DNA from: Pseudomonadota bacterium
Lineage (GTDB): Bacteria; Pseudomonadota; Gammaproteobacteria; Steroidobacterales; Woeseiaceae
Reading direction: 5' to 3'
NCBI GenBank assembly: GCA_027621915.1
Contig: JAQCAD010000005.1
Span: forward strand, 1 to 64,000
Length of the DNA: 64,000 nt
A program made the translations under genes and the position numbers. The notes below the pieces were generated by a model. The model saw only the letters and a list, made by a program, of their open reading frames with translations, made no database searches and was not told where the DNA came from. Of this stretch, positions 1-9,628 are shown piece after piece. How positions within the stretch are numbered: position 1 is the stretch's first letter; each line of letters opens with the position of its first letter.

Positions 1-1508
1 GAAGAACCGCCACCGCCGCTTCCGGACGATGATCCAGGCGGCGATACCGACGAACTGATTGCGCTGCCGAGGCCACTCGACAGATTAGACGTATTGGCGC
101 TGAGGTCAAAGCTGTTCCACGAACCGTTGTACCACGAGGGCTGCCAGGCACTGTCGCTTGGACCTTTAAGATTCGCGAAAATTCGACTAAAACGCTCAGC
201 CCATTGCTGATCCACACCGAGCGCAAGTGCAAAAGGCAAATACCGCTCAAACAGCATCGGTGTTTTTTCCGGCGGGTTTCGGAGATTAAGCTCGTCCTTT
301 TCCGCGATCTCCAGATACTCACGAAATCCGACTGACGCGTCCAACAAACGACGCCCTGACGCCGTGGGTGTTTTCATGATGATTCCGAAAGTTATGATCG
401 TCACAACCATCAGCGCCACGACTGCAAATACGGCGAGGCTCGGGCCAACGAGGATAGCGACCATTGTCGAAATAATCGAGATCAGAATCGGTGGCAGGTT
501 GAGCAGGCCATTGGTTACGAAATAGCGTTTGTGATAGTCGCGCTTCAATGACTTTTCGTGAGCTTTGCGTGCACCACCAACAATCGCGTGATTCTCATCG
601 ATCAGAACCAGTTCATCTCCACCACTAAATAATGCAGCGTGTAATGCTCTTTCGCCGGTCGCCAGCGACCCGGAATGCCCGTCAGGGTCTTTACGATGCA
701 ATGTGTGAGTACCGCCGTCATCTTCGATTTGCAAATACCCCTTTACAGCAAGACTGACAACGCCCGCCGTCATTACCTCGTCGTCGTATCCCATATTCTC
801 TATATAACGCAGAGATGCCGGAGAAAATCCCGCAGGCGGTTCGTACCTTGTGAATATGACGCCTGGTGATGGGTCTTTGCCGTAATTCTGCCAAACCGGA
901 ATGTAATAACTTAGCGTTGCGATCAGTCCGGCAACTACAATCAGCAGGTTGACGTTGTCTGCCAGCAGCCAAACGAGTTTCTGCAAATCGCCGGGTTCGG
1001 CCACTATGCCTTTCGGCCAACCCAGTGCGATTGTCAGGCCTTCATTCAACGCGAGTTCGCGCGTGGTCTGAAATTGAGCCACACCGGTCGCATCGACGAC
1101 CGCCGTATAATCGCTGCCAGCCACGCCGTGCGGACCGGTGTAAGCAACCAGGGCCAGTTCATTGACAGGCATGTCGAAGTCAAAAGACACCGATGCGGAT
1201 GCGCGGTCGATCGGAAAACTCCAGTCGTGACCGGTAACGTTCCAGTAGAGCTCATCGACGGCATCAAAATAACCAAGCATTCGACCGGCTTCATATCGAT
1301 ACGTGTAAGTATAGTCACCTGGACTTAGCAGCCGATCCGAACTGCCGAAGTATGAGCGGGCGTTTCTTCCACGCCTTTCACGAGTCAACGTTTCCGGCAT
1401 TCCATTGCGCAACACCGATTGCGGCTCGTAAACAACTTTGACATTGTTCCCAAATTTATCTTCGTATCGCACCGGATAGTCGCGATATATTCCGCGCCGA
1501 ATCCGCAT
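1..1508 (-). pseudogene. DUF2207 membrane protein, 5'-truncated fragment, runs off the left edge
   Basis: The minus strand is open from the window edge to an in-frame stop at 1548-1550. The translation starts with the DUF2207 hallmark RRGIYRDYPVRY, followed by a beta-rich extracytoplasmic domain, hydrophobic segments (one near 960-890, a pair around 530-370), and a Gly/Ser-rich tail typical of the family's C-terminus. Members normally begin with a signal peptide and about 40 residues before the GIYRD motif. Here that part is missing and the reading frame instead runs into usher DNA, so the only ATG (1506-1508) is probably fortuitous. The function of DUF2207 proteins (YciQ-like) is unknown. 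The lost 5' end, promoter and signal peptide imply a dead gene, unless the junction is an assembly error. Confidence 0.72.
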
Positions 1509-1515
1509 GTGTTCC
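1490..1515. other. Head-to-head junction of two 5'-truncated genes
   Basis: Homology to DUF2207 (minus) stops at about 1499 and homology to a fimbrial usher (plus) starts at about 1503. No promoter, start codon or signal-peptide coding sequence for either gene lies between. The simplest reading is a deletion that removed the 5' ends of both genes and everything between them. A chimeric assembly join would look the same. Confidence 0.6.
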
Positions 1516-3596
1516 TGGGCGAGAACTACTACGGCGTGAGTGAATTTTCAGGCGCGACAGCAGAATTCAATACGCGAGTAATGGAACTGCGACTCTTTAT
1601 GCCAGCCGACCTGATGCCAACCCGTCGTGTGGGCATGCAAAGCGCAGGGATCAGAGCGTTTAACGAGCGCTCCGGCGCGTTCATGGACTATGAAATCAAT
1701 TTGCGGAACCAGAGTTCATTGTCCGAATCTGCAGCCTATGGAATGTTTCGGCCAGTTCTTTTCGGGCCACGAGGCAACATTGCTGCGAGCTTCGCATACA
1801 CGGGCAAGTCCGCCGGCACGTCATCCGGAAACTTGAGCGTTCTGGAGATGACATACACGCGCGATGATCCGGATCGGATGCGTAGTCTCCGAGTCGGGGA
1901 CGTATTTACTATTCCGGGCGAGCAAGGCCGGTCGCTCCGTATCGGAGGCGTGCAGCTTGCAACGAATTTCGCTACGCAACCGACGTTAATCACGCATCCG
2001 TTACCAGACTTTTTTGGCCAAACCGCAGTTCCCTCGGCGCTCGACATTTATGTCAACGGACGTCTATCCCAGCGCGAAAATGTTCAGCCAGGATCGTTCC
2101 TATTGGAAAACGTGCCTGTTCTCAACGGTGCCGGGCAGATGCAGGTCGTAGCAACGGACGCCCTTGGGCGCCAGCAGGTGTTCACGCAAGACTTTTATCT
2201 TTCGACAGATCTTTTGATGGAGGGCCTGAGCGACTACTCGGTAACGCTGGGCGCGCTCCGCGAAGATTTTGGCTTTCAGAATTTTCGCTATGGCGATGTG
2301 GCTGGTAGCGCCACGTGGCGATATGGATTGACCGACAACCTGACAATTGAGAGTCACGGAGAATTCACCGAAGGTCTGGCTATGGCCAGCGGCTCCATGC
2401 AATACGGTGTTGACGCGGGCGGGACCGTCAGTGCGGGTCTCGGATTGAGTCACAGCAAATCAGGTACCGGAGCGCGTTGGCAGTTGGGGTTTCGTCGAAT
2501 TTCGACAACGCTTAACTTCAACTTTCAGGCTTCAGGGTCGACGGATAATTTCGATCTGGTTGGCGATCTGGCGTCAATTCCGAAACTGCAGGTGCTGACA
2601 GCAGTTGGTAAGAATTTCCACGAAGTTGGATCGTTGCAGTTCTCAATCGTGCACCAGGAGTACCACGAACAACCAGGACGGACGATCTGGAGTATGGACT
2701 ATTCCACAAGAATGTTTGGTCCGCTGTCGATTTCGTCTTTCCTTTCGTACGCCGACGCCGCAGAAAGTGACCTTAGCGCCGGCGTTCGATTCTTCATGAA
2801 TTTTGGCGACCGCCACAGCGTAAATGGAAATATCTCGACGAGCCGATTCGGCAATGCCGTCAGTGCGCGATTTCAGAGAAGTGCACCGACGGACTCCGGT
2901 TATGGGTACCACGTCGCAGCTGGTCAGTCCGGTGATGGTTTTGTTGACGCAGGTGTAATTGCCCACAATCAATTCGGCACCTATTCATTTGATGTACGAA
3001 ACAGCGATTTCTCTGGTACAGCGTGGTAAGCCGGGACCCGAGGGTCGGTCGCCTATATGGCCGGAATGACCCAGTTCTCCCGGCAGGTCCAGGACGCGTT
3101 TGCGGTAATCAAGGTTGGCAACATAGAAGGCGTTCGCGTGTACTCGGAGAATATCGAAATCGGGCGCACCAACGAAAACGGCCGGATATTTGTGCCCGGA
3201 CTGATACCCTACCTGAAGAACCAACTACGAATCGAGGTGGATGATCTGCCGTTGAATGCACGTATCCGGGAAACAGAACGCGACATCGCGCCTTTCTACA
3301 GGAGCGGCGTGCTGATCGATTTCGATGTGCAGATTTCAACTAACGTGATTTTGCGAGCGGTACAACCAGATGGAACGCCAATTCCGGAGGGCGCCATCGC
3401 AAATGTTTTTCACACTGGTGACTATTTCCCAGTCGGTATGGATGGGAAACTATTTTTGCAGGGGATTGATCGTTCATCTGAAATAACGATACGCTGGAAC
3501 GGGAGTACCTGTGACATCGACGTTCCTTATCCAAGCGGTAGCGCAGTCATTACGCAAGTGGGTGACATAGTGTGTGTGCCAAGAAAGGGCCAATGA
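1503..3596 (+). pseudogene. Csu-type fimbrial outer-membrane usher, 5'-truncated and with an in-frame stop
   Basis: Ushers are outer-membrane beta-barrel pores that assemble chaperone-usher pili. The frame from about 1503 reads through the end of the N-terminal domain (GENYYGVSEFSG, FNTRVMELRLFMPADLMP), the barrel with plug-region motifs (SALDIYVNGRLSQRENVQPG, LLENVPVLNGAGQMQVVATD) and the C-terminal domains (DLPLNARIRE). Two lesions are visible. The signal peptide and first part of the N-terminal domain are absent, and a TAA at 3027-3029 interrupts the barrel. Homology resumes in the same frame directly after it (AGTRGSVAYMAG, then FSRQVQDAFAVIKVG), so this is a single nonsense codon, not a frameshift. 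The remaining 3' part could be read from ATG 3057. No chaperone gene or other pilus genes are near except the following subunit. Non-functional unless the stop is a sequencing error. Confidence 0.85.
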
Positions 3597-4066
3597 ATGG
3601 TTCCGCGATAAAAGCGCTGGTGCTCGCCGGAGTCCTGACGATTCTGCTGGTGCCCGATCTCGCTCACGCCATCAATTGTCGCGTCACGCTTGTTGCAATG
3701 AGCTTCGGCACGTACTCGCCTATGACTGCATCGAACGTTGATGTGATGGGGCAAGTGAATATTCGTTGCCAGGCGCAGCCTGGCTCTTTCACGGTGACAA
3801 TTGGACCAGGGCTAAGCGGAAATCAACTTGCTCGCACGCTTGTAACGACTGGCCCGGGCATTCTCAACTACAACCTGTACAGGGACCCGGCAAGAACGCA
3901 GATCTGGGGGGATGGCACGCCACCGACATTCGTCGTGTCCGGCGTTCGGCCAAGCGCTGGACGCCCAACATTTTACAATTATCCAATCTATGGACGAATA
4001 TTCGCCAACCAGGCGCCCAACGCCGGCATTTACAACGACAACCTGCTGGTCACTGTCCTCTTCTGA
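3593..4066 (+). CDS. Spore coat U (SCPU) domain fimbrial subunit
   Basis: A secreted pilin-like subunit of Csu-type chaperone-usher pili. The ATG at 3593 overlaps the usher stop in an ATGA, which I prefer to an upstream in-frame start inside the usher. Residues 1 to about 26 form a signal peptide ending AHA, and the mature protein begins INCRVTLVAMSFGTYSP, the usual SCPU start with its N-terminal cysteine. A single domain of about 130 residues follows, with the second cysteine in NIRCQAQPG and an aromatic/hydrophobic C-terminal strand (LLVTVLF) of the sort that chaperones bind. It is shorter than two-domain tip adhesins such as CsuE. The gene itself looks intact, but its partner usher is broken and no chaperone is in sight, so it is likely an orphan. 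Confidence 0.82.
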   Translation: MNGSAIKALVLAGVLTILLVPDLAHAINCRVTLVAMSFGTYSPMTASNVDVMGQVNIRCQAQPGSFTVTIGPGLSGNQLARTLVTTGPGILNYNLYRDPARTQIWGDGTPPTFVVSGVRPSAGRPTFYNYPIYGRIFANQAPNAGIYNDNLLVTVLF

Positions 4067-4456
4067 TCAGGGCGACGCGACTGTCGTCGCCGCACCCATC
4101 TCTTTCAAAAAGAAAACCAGAATCTTCGCAGGCTCCGTCTCGCTCGCATTCGCAGACACAGAATGAACGTCATCCGGGTTCTCGTGGAAAACTCCGCCGG
4201 GGCCCAGTGTCTTTGTTTCGCCGCCGTCGACCGCCATCATGACGCTGCCTTCCAGAACATAGACGATCGTATGCGCGTTATGCCTGTGACTTGCCGATTT
4301 GTTACCGGGCGGATACGTCACTTCCATTACCACTATTTCCCGGTTCGCCGCGTCTGCGACGTCCGTCTGAAAAAGCCAGTTTGACGAAACGTCAGAAATT
4401 GCCGATGCACTGAATACCAGTAATGAACCTGCGATTATCGTTTTTAGTAACTTCAT
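4067..4456 (-). CDS. Secreted cupin-domain protein
   Basis: A 129-residue protein with an N-terminal signal peptide (MKLLKTIIAGSLLVFSASA). It carries one small beta-barrel cupin domain with conserved motif 1 (SHRHNAHTIVYVLEGSVMM) and motif 2 (GPGGVFHENPDDVHSV), which supply metal-binding His and Glu residues. Single-domain cupins of this type include metal-dependent dioxygenases and small-molecule sensors, and the substrate cannot be inferred. Its stop abuts the stop of the convergent SCPU gene. The start follows a good Shine-Dalgarno (GGAAGAATG on the coding strand). It may be co-transcribed with the esterase and SDR genes upstream, which lie on the same strand with short gaps. Confidence 0.8.
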   Translation of the reverse strand: MKLLKTIIAGSLLVFSASAISDVSSNWLFQTDVADAANREIVVMEVTYPPGNKSASHRHNAHTIVYVLEGSVMMAVDGGETKTLGPGGVFHENPDDVHSVSANASETEPAKILVFFLKEMGAATTVASP

Positions 4457-4474
4457 TCTTCCTCTCCAACTAGT

Positions 4475-5407
4475 TCACGCCACCTTGCTTACACGCGTCT
4501 CAATTCGGCATTGCGAAAATATTGGCCGCAGGAATCGTCCAATATCAGCGATGGCTCTCCTGCTCTCCGGCATTTGACCGATAAAAAACTGGAATACGTG
4601 CCACATGGCCGGCCAGACCTGCAATTGTACTTCGCCGCCCGCCAGCCGAATGTTCTCGGCCATACGCGTTGAGTCGCTTAACAGTATTTCGTGATCACCG
4701 ACCTGAATCAATGTCGGTGGCAGTCCGGATGCCTCGGCGAATACCGGAGAAACCAGCGGGTTCCTCAATTCGAACTCGGAAAACATTTTGGCGGCCGATG
4801 CGGGTACGTGCGCCGGATTGAACCAGGGATCAACACTCGCACGGCTCCGTCGCGATTCGCCCTCGTTGGTCATGTCCAGCCACGGCGATATCAGGATGCA
4901 GGCCGCCGGTAACTCATCGCCTGCTTCGCGTAATGCAAGCATCGTGGCCATGGCCAAATTACCGCCAGCTGAATCTCCGCCAATTGCCATTGCAGACGCA
5001 TTTAAACCGTCTCGCAATAACTGACGATAAACGCCAAGAGAATCCTCGAGCGCTGCCGGGAACCGGTTTTCGGGTGCCAGTCGATAATCTGGCACCAACG
5101 CCCGCATGCCGGCTTCCCTCGCGATGTAGCTCACCAGCCGCCGATGGGTGGCGGGACTGCCCATGATGTACACGCCACCGTGCAGGTAATAGATCACCGG
5201 TGCGTCTTCACAACCTGCCGGAACGTGCCATTCACAGTGAATGTCGTTGATTGTAACTGATTGAATTTTAACGTTTTTAGCGGGCGGTAACAACCCGCCC
5301 CGATATTCGAGACCCGCCCGCAATTCGTGAACATCCCTGTCCGGCGTCACTCGCCTCATGTAGTGCCCGGAGAAATAGCGAACAATGCGCGATCGGAAAC
5401 TCGCCAT
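4475..5407 (-). CDS. Alpha/beta hydrolase of the hormone-sensitive-lipase family
   Basis: A serine esterase or lipase of about 310 residues. It has the HSL oxyanion-hole motif HGG (YYLHGGVYIMGSP), the nucleophile elbow GDSAGG, and a C-terminal acid and histidine (VGDHEILLSDS, then WHVFQF), giving a Ser-Asp-His triad. There is no signal peptide, so it is presumably cytoplasmic. I chose the ATG at 5407, one base after the stop of the upstream SDR gene; a longer in-frame start at 5434 would overlap that gene. The close SDR-esterase coupling suggests a common role in lipid or xenobiotic metabolism, which is inference only. Confidence 0.85.
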   Translation of the reverse strand: MASFRSRIVRYFSGHYMRRVTPDRDVHELRAGLEYRGGLLPPAKNVKIQSVTINDIHCEWHVPAGCEDAPVIYYLHGGVYIMGSPATHRRLVSYIAREAGMRALVPDYRLAPENRFPAALEDSLGVYRQLLRDGLNASAMAIGGDSAGGNLAMATMLALREAGDELPAACILISPWLDMTNEGESRRSRASVDPWFNPAHVPASAAKMFSEFELRNPLVSPVFAEASGLPPTLIQVGDHEILLSDSTRMAENIRLAGGEVQLQVWPAMWHVFQFFIGQMPESRRAIADIGRFLRPIFSQCRIETRVSKVA

Positions 5408-5408
5408 A

Positions 5409-6218
5409 TCACGTCGCCTCTTTGCCCGTTGCAATGGACTCGGTTTGCATGCGCCGATTTAACATCGGAATCACCCAGGGCATGAAGCGTTTCAGATAAT
5501 GAATACGCCGTGCATGCTTGTCCGGGAATACATGCAGCTGATTACTTCGCACACCTTTCAAGATCTGCTTCACTACGTCAGACGGATCCGATATCAGGTG
5601 ATCGGGGACCACGCGCCGTTCCGGATAACCGAATTGTGGCGAATCCAGAATCGGCGTTCGACTGAAACAGGGATATACATTGGTCACCTGTACGCCGGTG
5701 CCTTCCAGGTCGGCAGATAGTGATTCTCCAAACCCACGCAGCCCGAATTTGGACGCGCAGTATGCAGTCATTCCGTGTGAACCGACCCAGCCGGCAAGGG
5801 AAGAAATATTAACGATGTGCCCACTGTCGCGCTCAATCATTGCCGGCAGGAACAGGTTGCAAAGGCGCATTGGCGCGAGCAGGTTCAACTGTATCAACGT
5901 TTCCCATTTTTCCCTCGGGACGTGATCAAGTCGACCGGCAAATCCTATTCCGGCATTGTTCACCAGGACATCGGGAACGATCCCTATGGCTCTACAGGTA
6001 CCTGCAATCACGCCACATCCTTCCTCGGTCGCCAGGTCGGCGGCGATCGATGCCCGCAGCGCATCGCCCGCCTCGTCAATCGCAGGTACCAGCGCCCGGT
6101 CACAGAGGTCTGTCAGCACCAGCATGCATCTGGCTGCACGAAATTGTCGTGTCATATGCAACCCGAATCCGCCGCCAGCACCGGTAATCAGCACCGTTTT
6201 TCCACTGAGATCAGTCAT
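5409..6218 (-). CDS. Short-chain dehydrogenase/reductase
   Basis: A classical SDR, an NAD(P)-dependent oxidoreductase of about 269 residues. Visible motifs are the Rossmann glycine signature TGAGGGFG near residue 13, the NNAG motif, the catalytic Ser (NISSLAG), and the YxxxK pair (YCASK). The C-terminal extension with a hydrophobic stretch (YLKRFMPWVIPMLN) resembles membrane-associated SDRs adjoining esterases. Start at ATG 6218 (MTDLSGKTVLITG); the open frame extends 36 codons further but without family similarity. Its stop is one base from the start of the downstream esterase gene, implying translational coupling. It diverges from the PpiC-like gene at 6284, leaving a 65-bp shared promoter region. 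Confidence 0.87.
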   Translation of the reverse strand: MTDLSGKTVLITGAGGGFGLHMTRQFRAARCMLVLTDLCDRALVPAIDEAGDALRASIAADLATEEGCGVIAGTCRAIGIVPDVLVNNAGIGFAGRLDHVPREKWETLIQLNLLAPMRLCNLFLPAMIERDSGHIVNISSLAGWVGSHGMTAYCASKFGLRGFGESLSADLEGTGVQVTNVYPCFSRTPILDSPQFGYPERRVVPDHLISDPSDVVKQILKGVRSNQLHVFPDKHARRIHYLKRFMPWVIPMLNRRMQTESIATGKEAT

Positions 6219-6283
6219 GTCATTCTGTACGTTCTGCCACTTCGCGGTAGCATAGCAGGCCATCCCGACTGAAGAAGATCGAT

Positions 6284-7120
6284 TTGACCGAAAACAAGAA
6301 CAGGGCAGATTTGCGATTACTGGCACTCGGCGCGACTGTCGGACTGGTAGTCGCCAGCGTCGGAGTCCTGCAACAGGGAAAGCGAATCGATGTGTTGCCG
6401 GCCGATACCATCGCCCGGGTCAACGACGTCATGATCAGCCGAGACCTTTACGCAAGGGCGATTGCCAGGTCGACAAATTATGCCGGACAGCCCATGGGTG
6501 GCGACAAGGCGACGATCCTGCAACGCCTGATTGATGAGGAATTGCTGATCCAGCGAGGCGTTGCACTTGGCATGACGCAGTCGGACGCTTCTGTAAGACA
6601 GGCTGTAATCGATTCGCTTATTGCCTCTGTTACCGCCGAGGCGGATGCGGCCAGTCCGACCGATGATGAACTCGCACAATACCTCGCGGATCACGCGGAC
6701 CGTTTTAGTTATGTCGCCAAGGTGTCTGCCCGGGCGTGGCAGACAGATGACGAGTCGGCGGCCCAGCTATTCATTGCCGCGCTGCGCGCGGATGATTCTG
6801 CCGTTCCGCAGGACGGCGTACAGCCGATGCCCGACCTTCCATCGGGCCTGATGTCCCTGGAAATTCTCGGCACATACCTCGGGCCTGGCATTGCAGCGGC
6901 TGCTGCAGAAATGCCCGAGGGCAGCAGCGCGGTGTTTGCCCGTCGCGGACGCTGGCTGGTCGTCTGGATTGGTGACAAGGAGAGATCAGCGCTGACGGAC
7001 CTGGCCGCCGTCCGCAATCGTGTCCTCGTCGACTATCGGCGCAACCTCGCGGAGCAGACGCTCACCCGATACGTTGAAGACCTTCGCCAGCGCGCCGAAA
7101 TTTCAACAGCGACACCATGA
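6284..7120 (+). CDS. PpiC/SurA-like peptidyl-prolyl isomerase domain protein, membrane anchored
   Basis: A 278-residue protein with an N-terminal membrane anchor (about residues 11-30) and a SurA/PpiD-like chaperone segment (ARVNDVMISRDLYARAI, then LQRLIDEELLIQRGVALG). A degenerate parvulin-like region follows up to about residue 230, and the C-terminal helix resembles PpiC proteins. It starts with TTG at 6284 behind a GAAGAAGA stretch; I found no better start. Its stop overlaps the start of the HupE/UreJ-like gene in an ATGA, so the two are translationally coupled. This suggests the foldase-like protein serves that membrane protein or its extracytoplasmic domain. The parvulin domain looks eroded, so isomerase activity is uncertain. 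Confidence 0.75.
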   Translation: MTENKNRADLRLLALGATVGLVVASVGVLQQGKRIDVLPADTIARVNDVMISRDLYARAIARSTNYAGQPMGGDKATILQRLIDEELLIQRGVALGMTQSDASVRQAVIDSLIASVTAEADAASPTDDELAQYLADHADRFSYVAKVSARAWQTDDESAAQLFIAALRADDSAVPQDGVQPMPDLPSGLMSLEILGTYLGPGIAAAAAEMPEGSSAVFARRGRWLVVWIGDKERSALTDLAAVRNRVLVDYRRNLAEQTLTRYVEDLRQRAEISTATP

Positions 7121-8325
7121 TGCGAGTCTCGGCTACAACGTGGCTGCTCGGCTTTTCACTACTGTTCGGACAGACCGCTGCCGGCCACACGCGTAGCGAA
7201 AGTTATTCGCACTGGTACTTGTCGGAACACCGAATCACCGGGACGGTAACTGTCCCGTTGCGCGAGGTAATGGTGCTTTATGACAGCAGCGATGCCTCGG
7301 TACCCGCACGTGAGCTTTTTTTACAACATGTACGGGACAACGCACTCGTATCCGGTGCTGACGAAAATTGCCCCGCGATCGGCAGTAGTGTTCTGGAAGC
7401 GGCCACCGGATTCATTCGTGTCGAGATTCAGTTTGACTGTACAGACCGGGCGCCCGACACGTTGCAGTTTCGCCCACTGTTCGACCGGGCGCCAGCGCAC
7501 GTGCACTACGCAAAATTGCACATCAATGGCCTGCTGGCAGGCGAAGCACTGATGACTGATTCCGCCGACTCCTGGAGTTTTGGCGATCTTTCCTCGGACC
7601 CCTCCTGGTCCTTCACATCATTCGTCAAAATCGGCACAGCGCATATTGCCAGCGGCATTGACCACATTGCTTTTCTGCTGGGCATGCTGCTCATTGCCGG
7701 ATCAACCGGACGCGCCGTGATTGCCGTGACCGGCTTTACCCTCGGTCACTCGATCAGTCTTGCGGCTGCCGTGCTTGGCTACGTCCATGCCGACAGTCAG
7801 CTTGTTGAGGCATTTATCGGATTTACCGTGGCACTTGTCGCGATGGAGTATTTCCTGCTTCAGCGCACCGGGATGACGCGGTTTGCACTGGGCAGTTCGG
7901 TCCTGGCTTGGGCAACGGGGCTCGTCGCGGTCGCGATGGGATTTATCGAGGGTCGTGCACTGTTTGCCTATCTCGGTTTCGGCATTTTCGCGGCCTGCTA
8001 TCTTCTCGCCGCTCGCAATCTTCAGAATCGGCAGGAAAGGCGCGCAACCGTGTTGTTGTTTGTCGCGACCTGCTGTTTTGGCCTCGTACACGGATTTGGG
8101 TTCGCCGGATTTCTGATGGAGACAGGACTGCTCGGCGCATCCCTGTTCGTGCCCCTGCTCGGCTTCAATCTCGGTGTGGAACTGGGTCAGCTGATCCTGG
8201 TAACTGTCGTGCTATTTTGCAGCATGCTGTTGCGAAACCGGGTCCCGCAAATATTGCCGCAGCTGGTTGCGGCGAGTCTTTGCGGCATTGGTATCTACTG
8301 GTTCGTCGGTCGAACGCTGGCCTGA
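7117..8325 (+). CDS. HupE/UreJ-family membrane protein with an extracytoplasmic N-terminal domain
   Basis: A 402-residue membrane protein. A signal peptide (about 1-22) is followed by a soluble, presumably periplasmic domain of about 150 residues. The C-terminal half has six or seven hydrophobic helices with the HupE/UreJ-type motifs GIDHIAFLLG, FTLGHSISLAAA and FGLVHGFGFAG. HupE and UreJ proteins are nickel or cobalt permeases of hydrogenase and urease clusters, and their His-rich motifs bind the metal. No hydrogenase or urease gene is in this window, so the transported ion is unknown. It overlaps the PpiC-like gene by four bases, a pairing that points to a two-gene transcript. Confidence 0.78.
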   Translation: MMRVSATTWLLGFSLLFGQTAAGHTRSESYSHWYLSEHRITGTVTVPLREVMVLYDSSDASVPARELFLQHVRDNALVSGADENCPAIGSSVLEAATGFIRVEIQFDCTDRAPDTLQFRPLFDRAPAHVHYAKLHINGLLAGEALMTDSADSWSFGDLSSDPSWSFTSFVKIGTAHIASGIDHIAFLLGMLLIAGSTGRAVIAVTGFTLGHSISLAAAVLGYVHADSQLVEAFIGFTVALVAMEYFLLQRTGMTRFALGSSVLAWATGLVAVAMGFIEGRALFAYLGFGIFAACYLLAARNLQNRQERRATVLLFVATCCFGLVHGFGFAGFLMETGLLGASLFVPLLGFNLGVELGQLILVTVVLFCSMLLRNRVPQILPQLVAASLCGIGIYWFVGRTLA

Positions 8326-8339
8326 CCGATCCTCGCTCG

Positions 8340-8663
8340 TTATCGCTCGAGGTACTGGAGTTTGTCCTTGATCTCGCGCCAGTCGTCGGCATCTGCTGGC
8401 GGATCCTTCATCTCCGTTATGACGGGCCATTCCTGTGACAGTTGGGCGTTGAGCGCGATGAATTTCTTCTGCCCTTCAGGCAGCTCATCTTCAGAAAAGA
8501 TCGCCTCTACCGGGCACTCCGGCTCACACAGCGTGCAGTCAATGCACTCGTCGGGGTCGATTACCAGAAAATTTGGACCTTCGTGAAAGCAATCCACAGG
8601 ACACACTTCCACGCAGTCGGTAAGCTTGCACTTGATGCAGCTCTCGGTCACAACAAAGGTCAT
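8340..8663 (-). CDS. fdxA: FdxA-type 7Fe ferredoxin
   Basis: A 107-residue electron carrier. The N-terminus holds the Cys pattern of a [3Fe-4S]/[4Fe-4S] ferredoxin ([17 protein letters not shown], then [12 protein letters not shown]), followed by the acidic tail ([23 protein letters not shown]) that distinguishes FdxA from short 2[4Fe-4S] ferredoxins. The length matches the family. In many proteobacteria fdxA is monocistronic and its redox partners are unclear. It converges on the HupE-like gene with 14 bases between stops. Confidence 0.93.
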   Translation of the reverse strand: MTFVVTESCIKCKLTDCVEVCPVDCFHEGPNFLVIDPDECIDCTLCEPECPVEAIFSEDELPEGQKKFIALNAQLSQEWPVITEMKDPPADADDWREIKDKLQYLER

Positions 8664-8731
8664 CGGTTAGTTCCTTAAGATCGACGGTCAGCGTTCGCGG
8701 GACGTAACGCTATTCGAACTCGCAACGCAGA

Positions 8732-9283
8732 TCAACCCTCATCGGGACTGCCCGTCTCGACAAATGTTTTCAGGCGTTTCATCTGTTCGATGAGAACACC
8801 GTCAACAGGATCGGCAATGGTATCGAGGCCGCCTGCCATATAGCCACCAACGGCATATTGAAAAGTGACTACTGTTTCATCAGCCGAATCATCGAATTCC
8901 CAGGTCATGTTACCCGATACGCCCATCAGGCCAAGCGGCCCGAGGCCTCCTGTCAGGCGCAACATGACACCCGGATTGACGAAGCTGACTGACAGGTGCA
9001 CCAGTCCGGACCCCTCGCCAAGGCGCTCGCAAAAACATCCGGGTATGCTGTCGGTCAGATACAGATTTGTCGCGTTTCCCGACACGGTATGGTCGCTACT
9101 CCACCATTCACCAATACGGGTGACGGCCGCCTTATAGACAGTCTGTCGATCCGCCGCAATCGTTACGACATGGCGCACGGTAAATCCGTTGGCCGCAGCG
9201 TCGAGTACTTCAGCGCTTGCCATTGATGTTGCACCAAGGGCAATCAAAGCCGTTAGCAAGAGATCCCGTTTTAGCCGTTGCAT
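8732..9283 (-). CDS. Secreted SRPBCC (START-like) protein
   Basis: A 183-residue protein starting at ATG 9283 behind a GGAGTGAG stretch. A signal peptide (MQRLKRDLLLTALIALGATSMASA) precedes a Bet v1/START-like fold recognisable by its beta-strand pattern and the helix near the C-terminus (GVLIEQMKRLKTFVET). SRPBCC domains bind hydrophobic ligands, and a periplasmic location is expected. No catalytic motif is visible. Not clearly linked to its neighbours: fdxA lies about 70 bp downstream on the same strand, and the rhomboid gene diverges. Confidence 0.75.
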   Translation of the reverse strand: MQRLKRDLLLTALIALGATSMASAEVLDAAANGFTVRHVVTIAADRQTVYKAAVTRIGEWWSSDHTVSGNATNLYLTDSIPGCFCERLGEGSGLVHLSVSFVNPGVMLRLTGGLGPLGLMGVSGNMTWEFDDSADETVVTFQYAVGGYMAGGLDTIADPVDGVLIEQMKRLKTFVETGSPDEG

Positions 9284-9628
9284 TTCACTCACTCCGGGCC
9301 ATTCATTGCAATAACACAACCCAGGCCCACTACAGGAGACGGTATGTCAGAATAACTGAATTGGGAGGAAGGTCTCCAGCAGGAAAAGCAATCCGAGTGC
9401 TGCAACAGTGAAGAAACACGCTTTGACAATTTTCAAATTTCGCTCCGAACAATTGACTGTAAATGATGCTATTTTTTCCGTTTGACGCTGAACGCGAACT
9501 GAACCGACGGATATCCCCTTACTTGTTGTTTTTAAAAGACTTTTACGATCGATAACATTCCTACAGACGGCTGGGCGGTCGTATTCGAGAGTGATTCCGG
9601 AAAGGCCTGTTCGGACCGGAGCCTGGTA

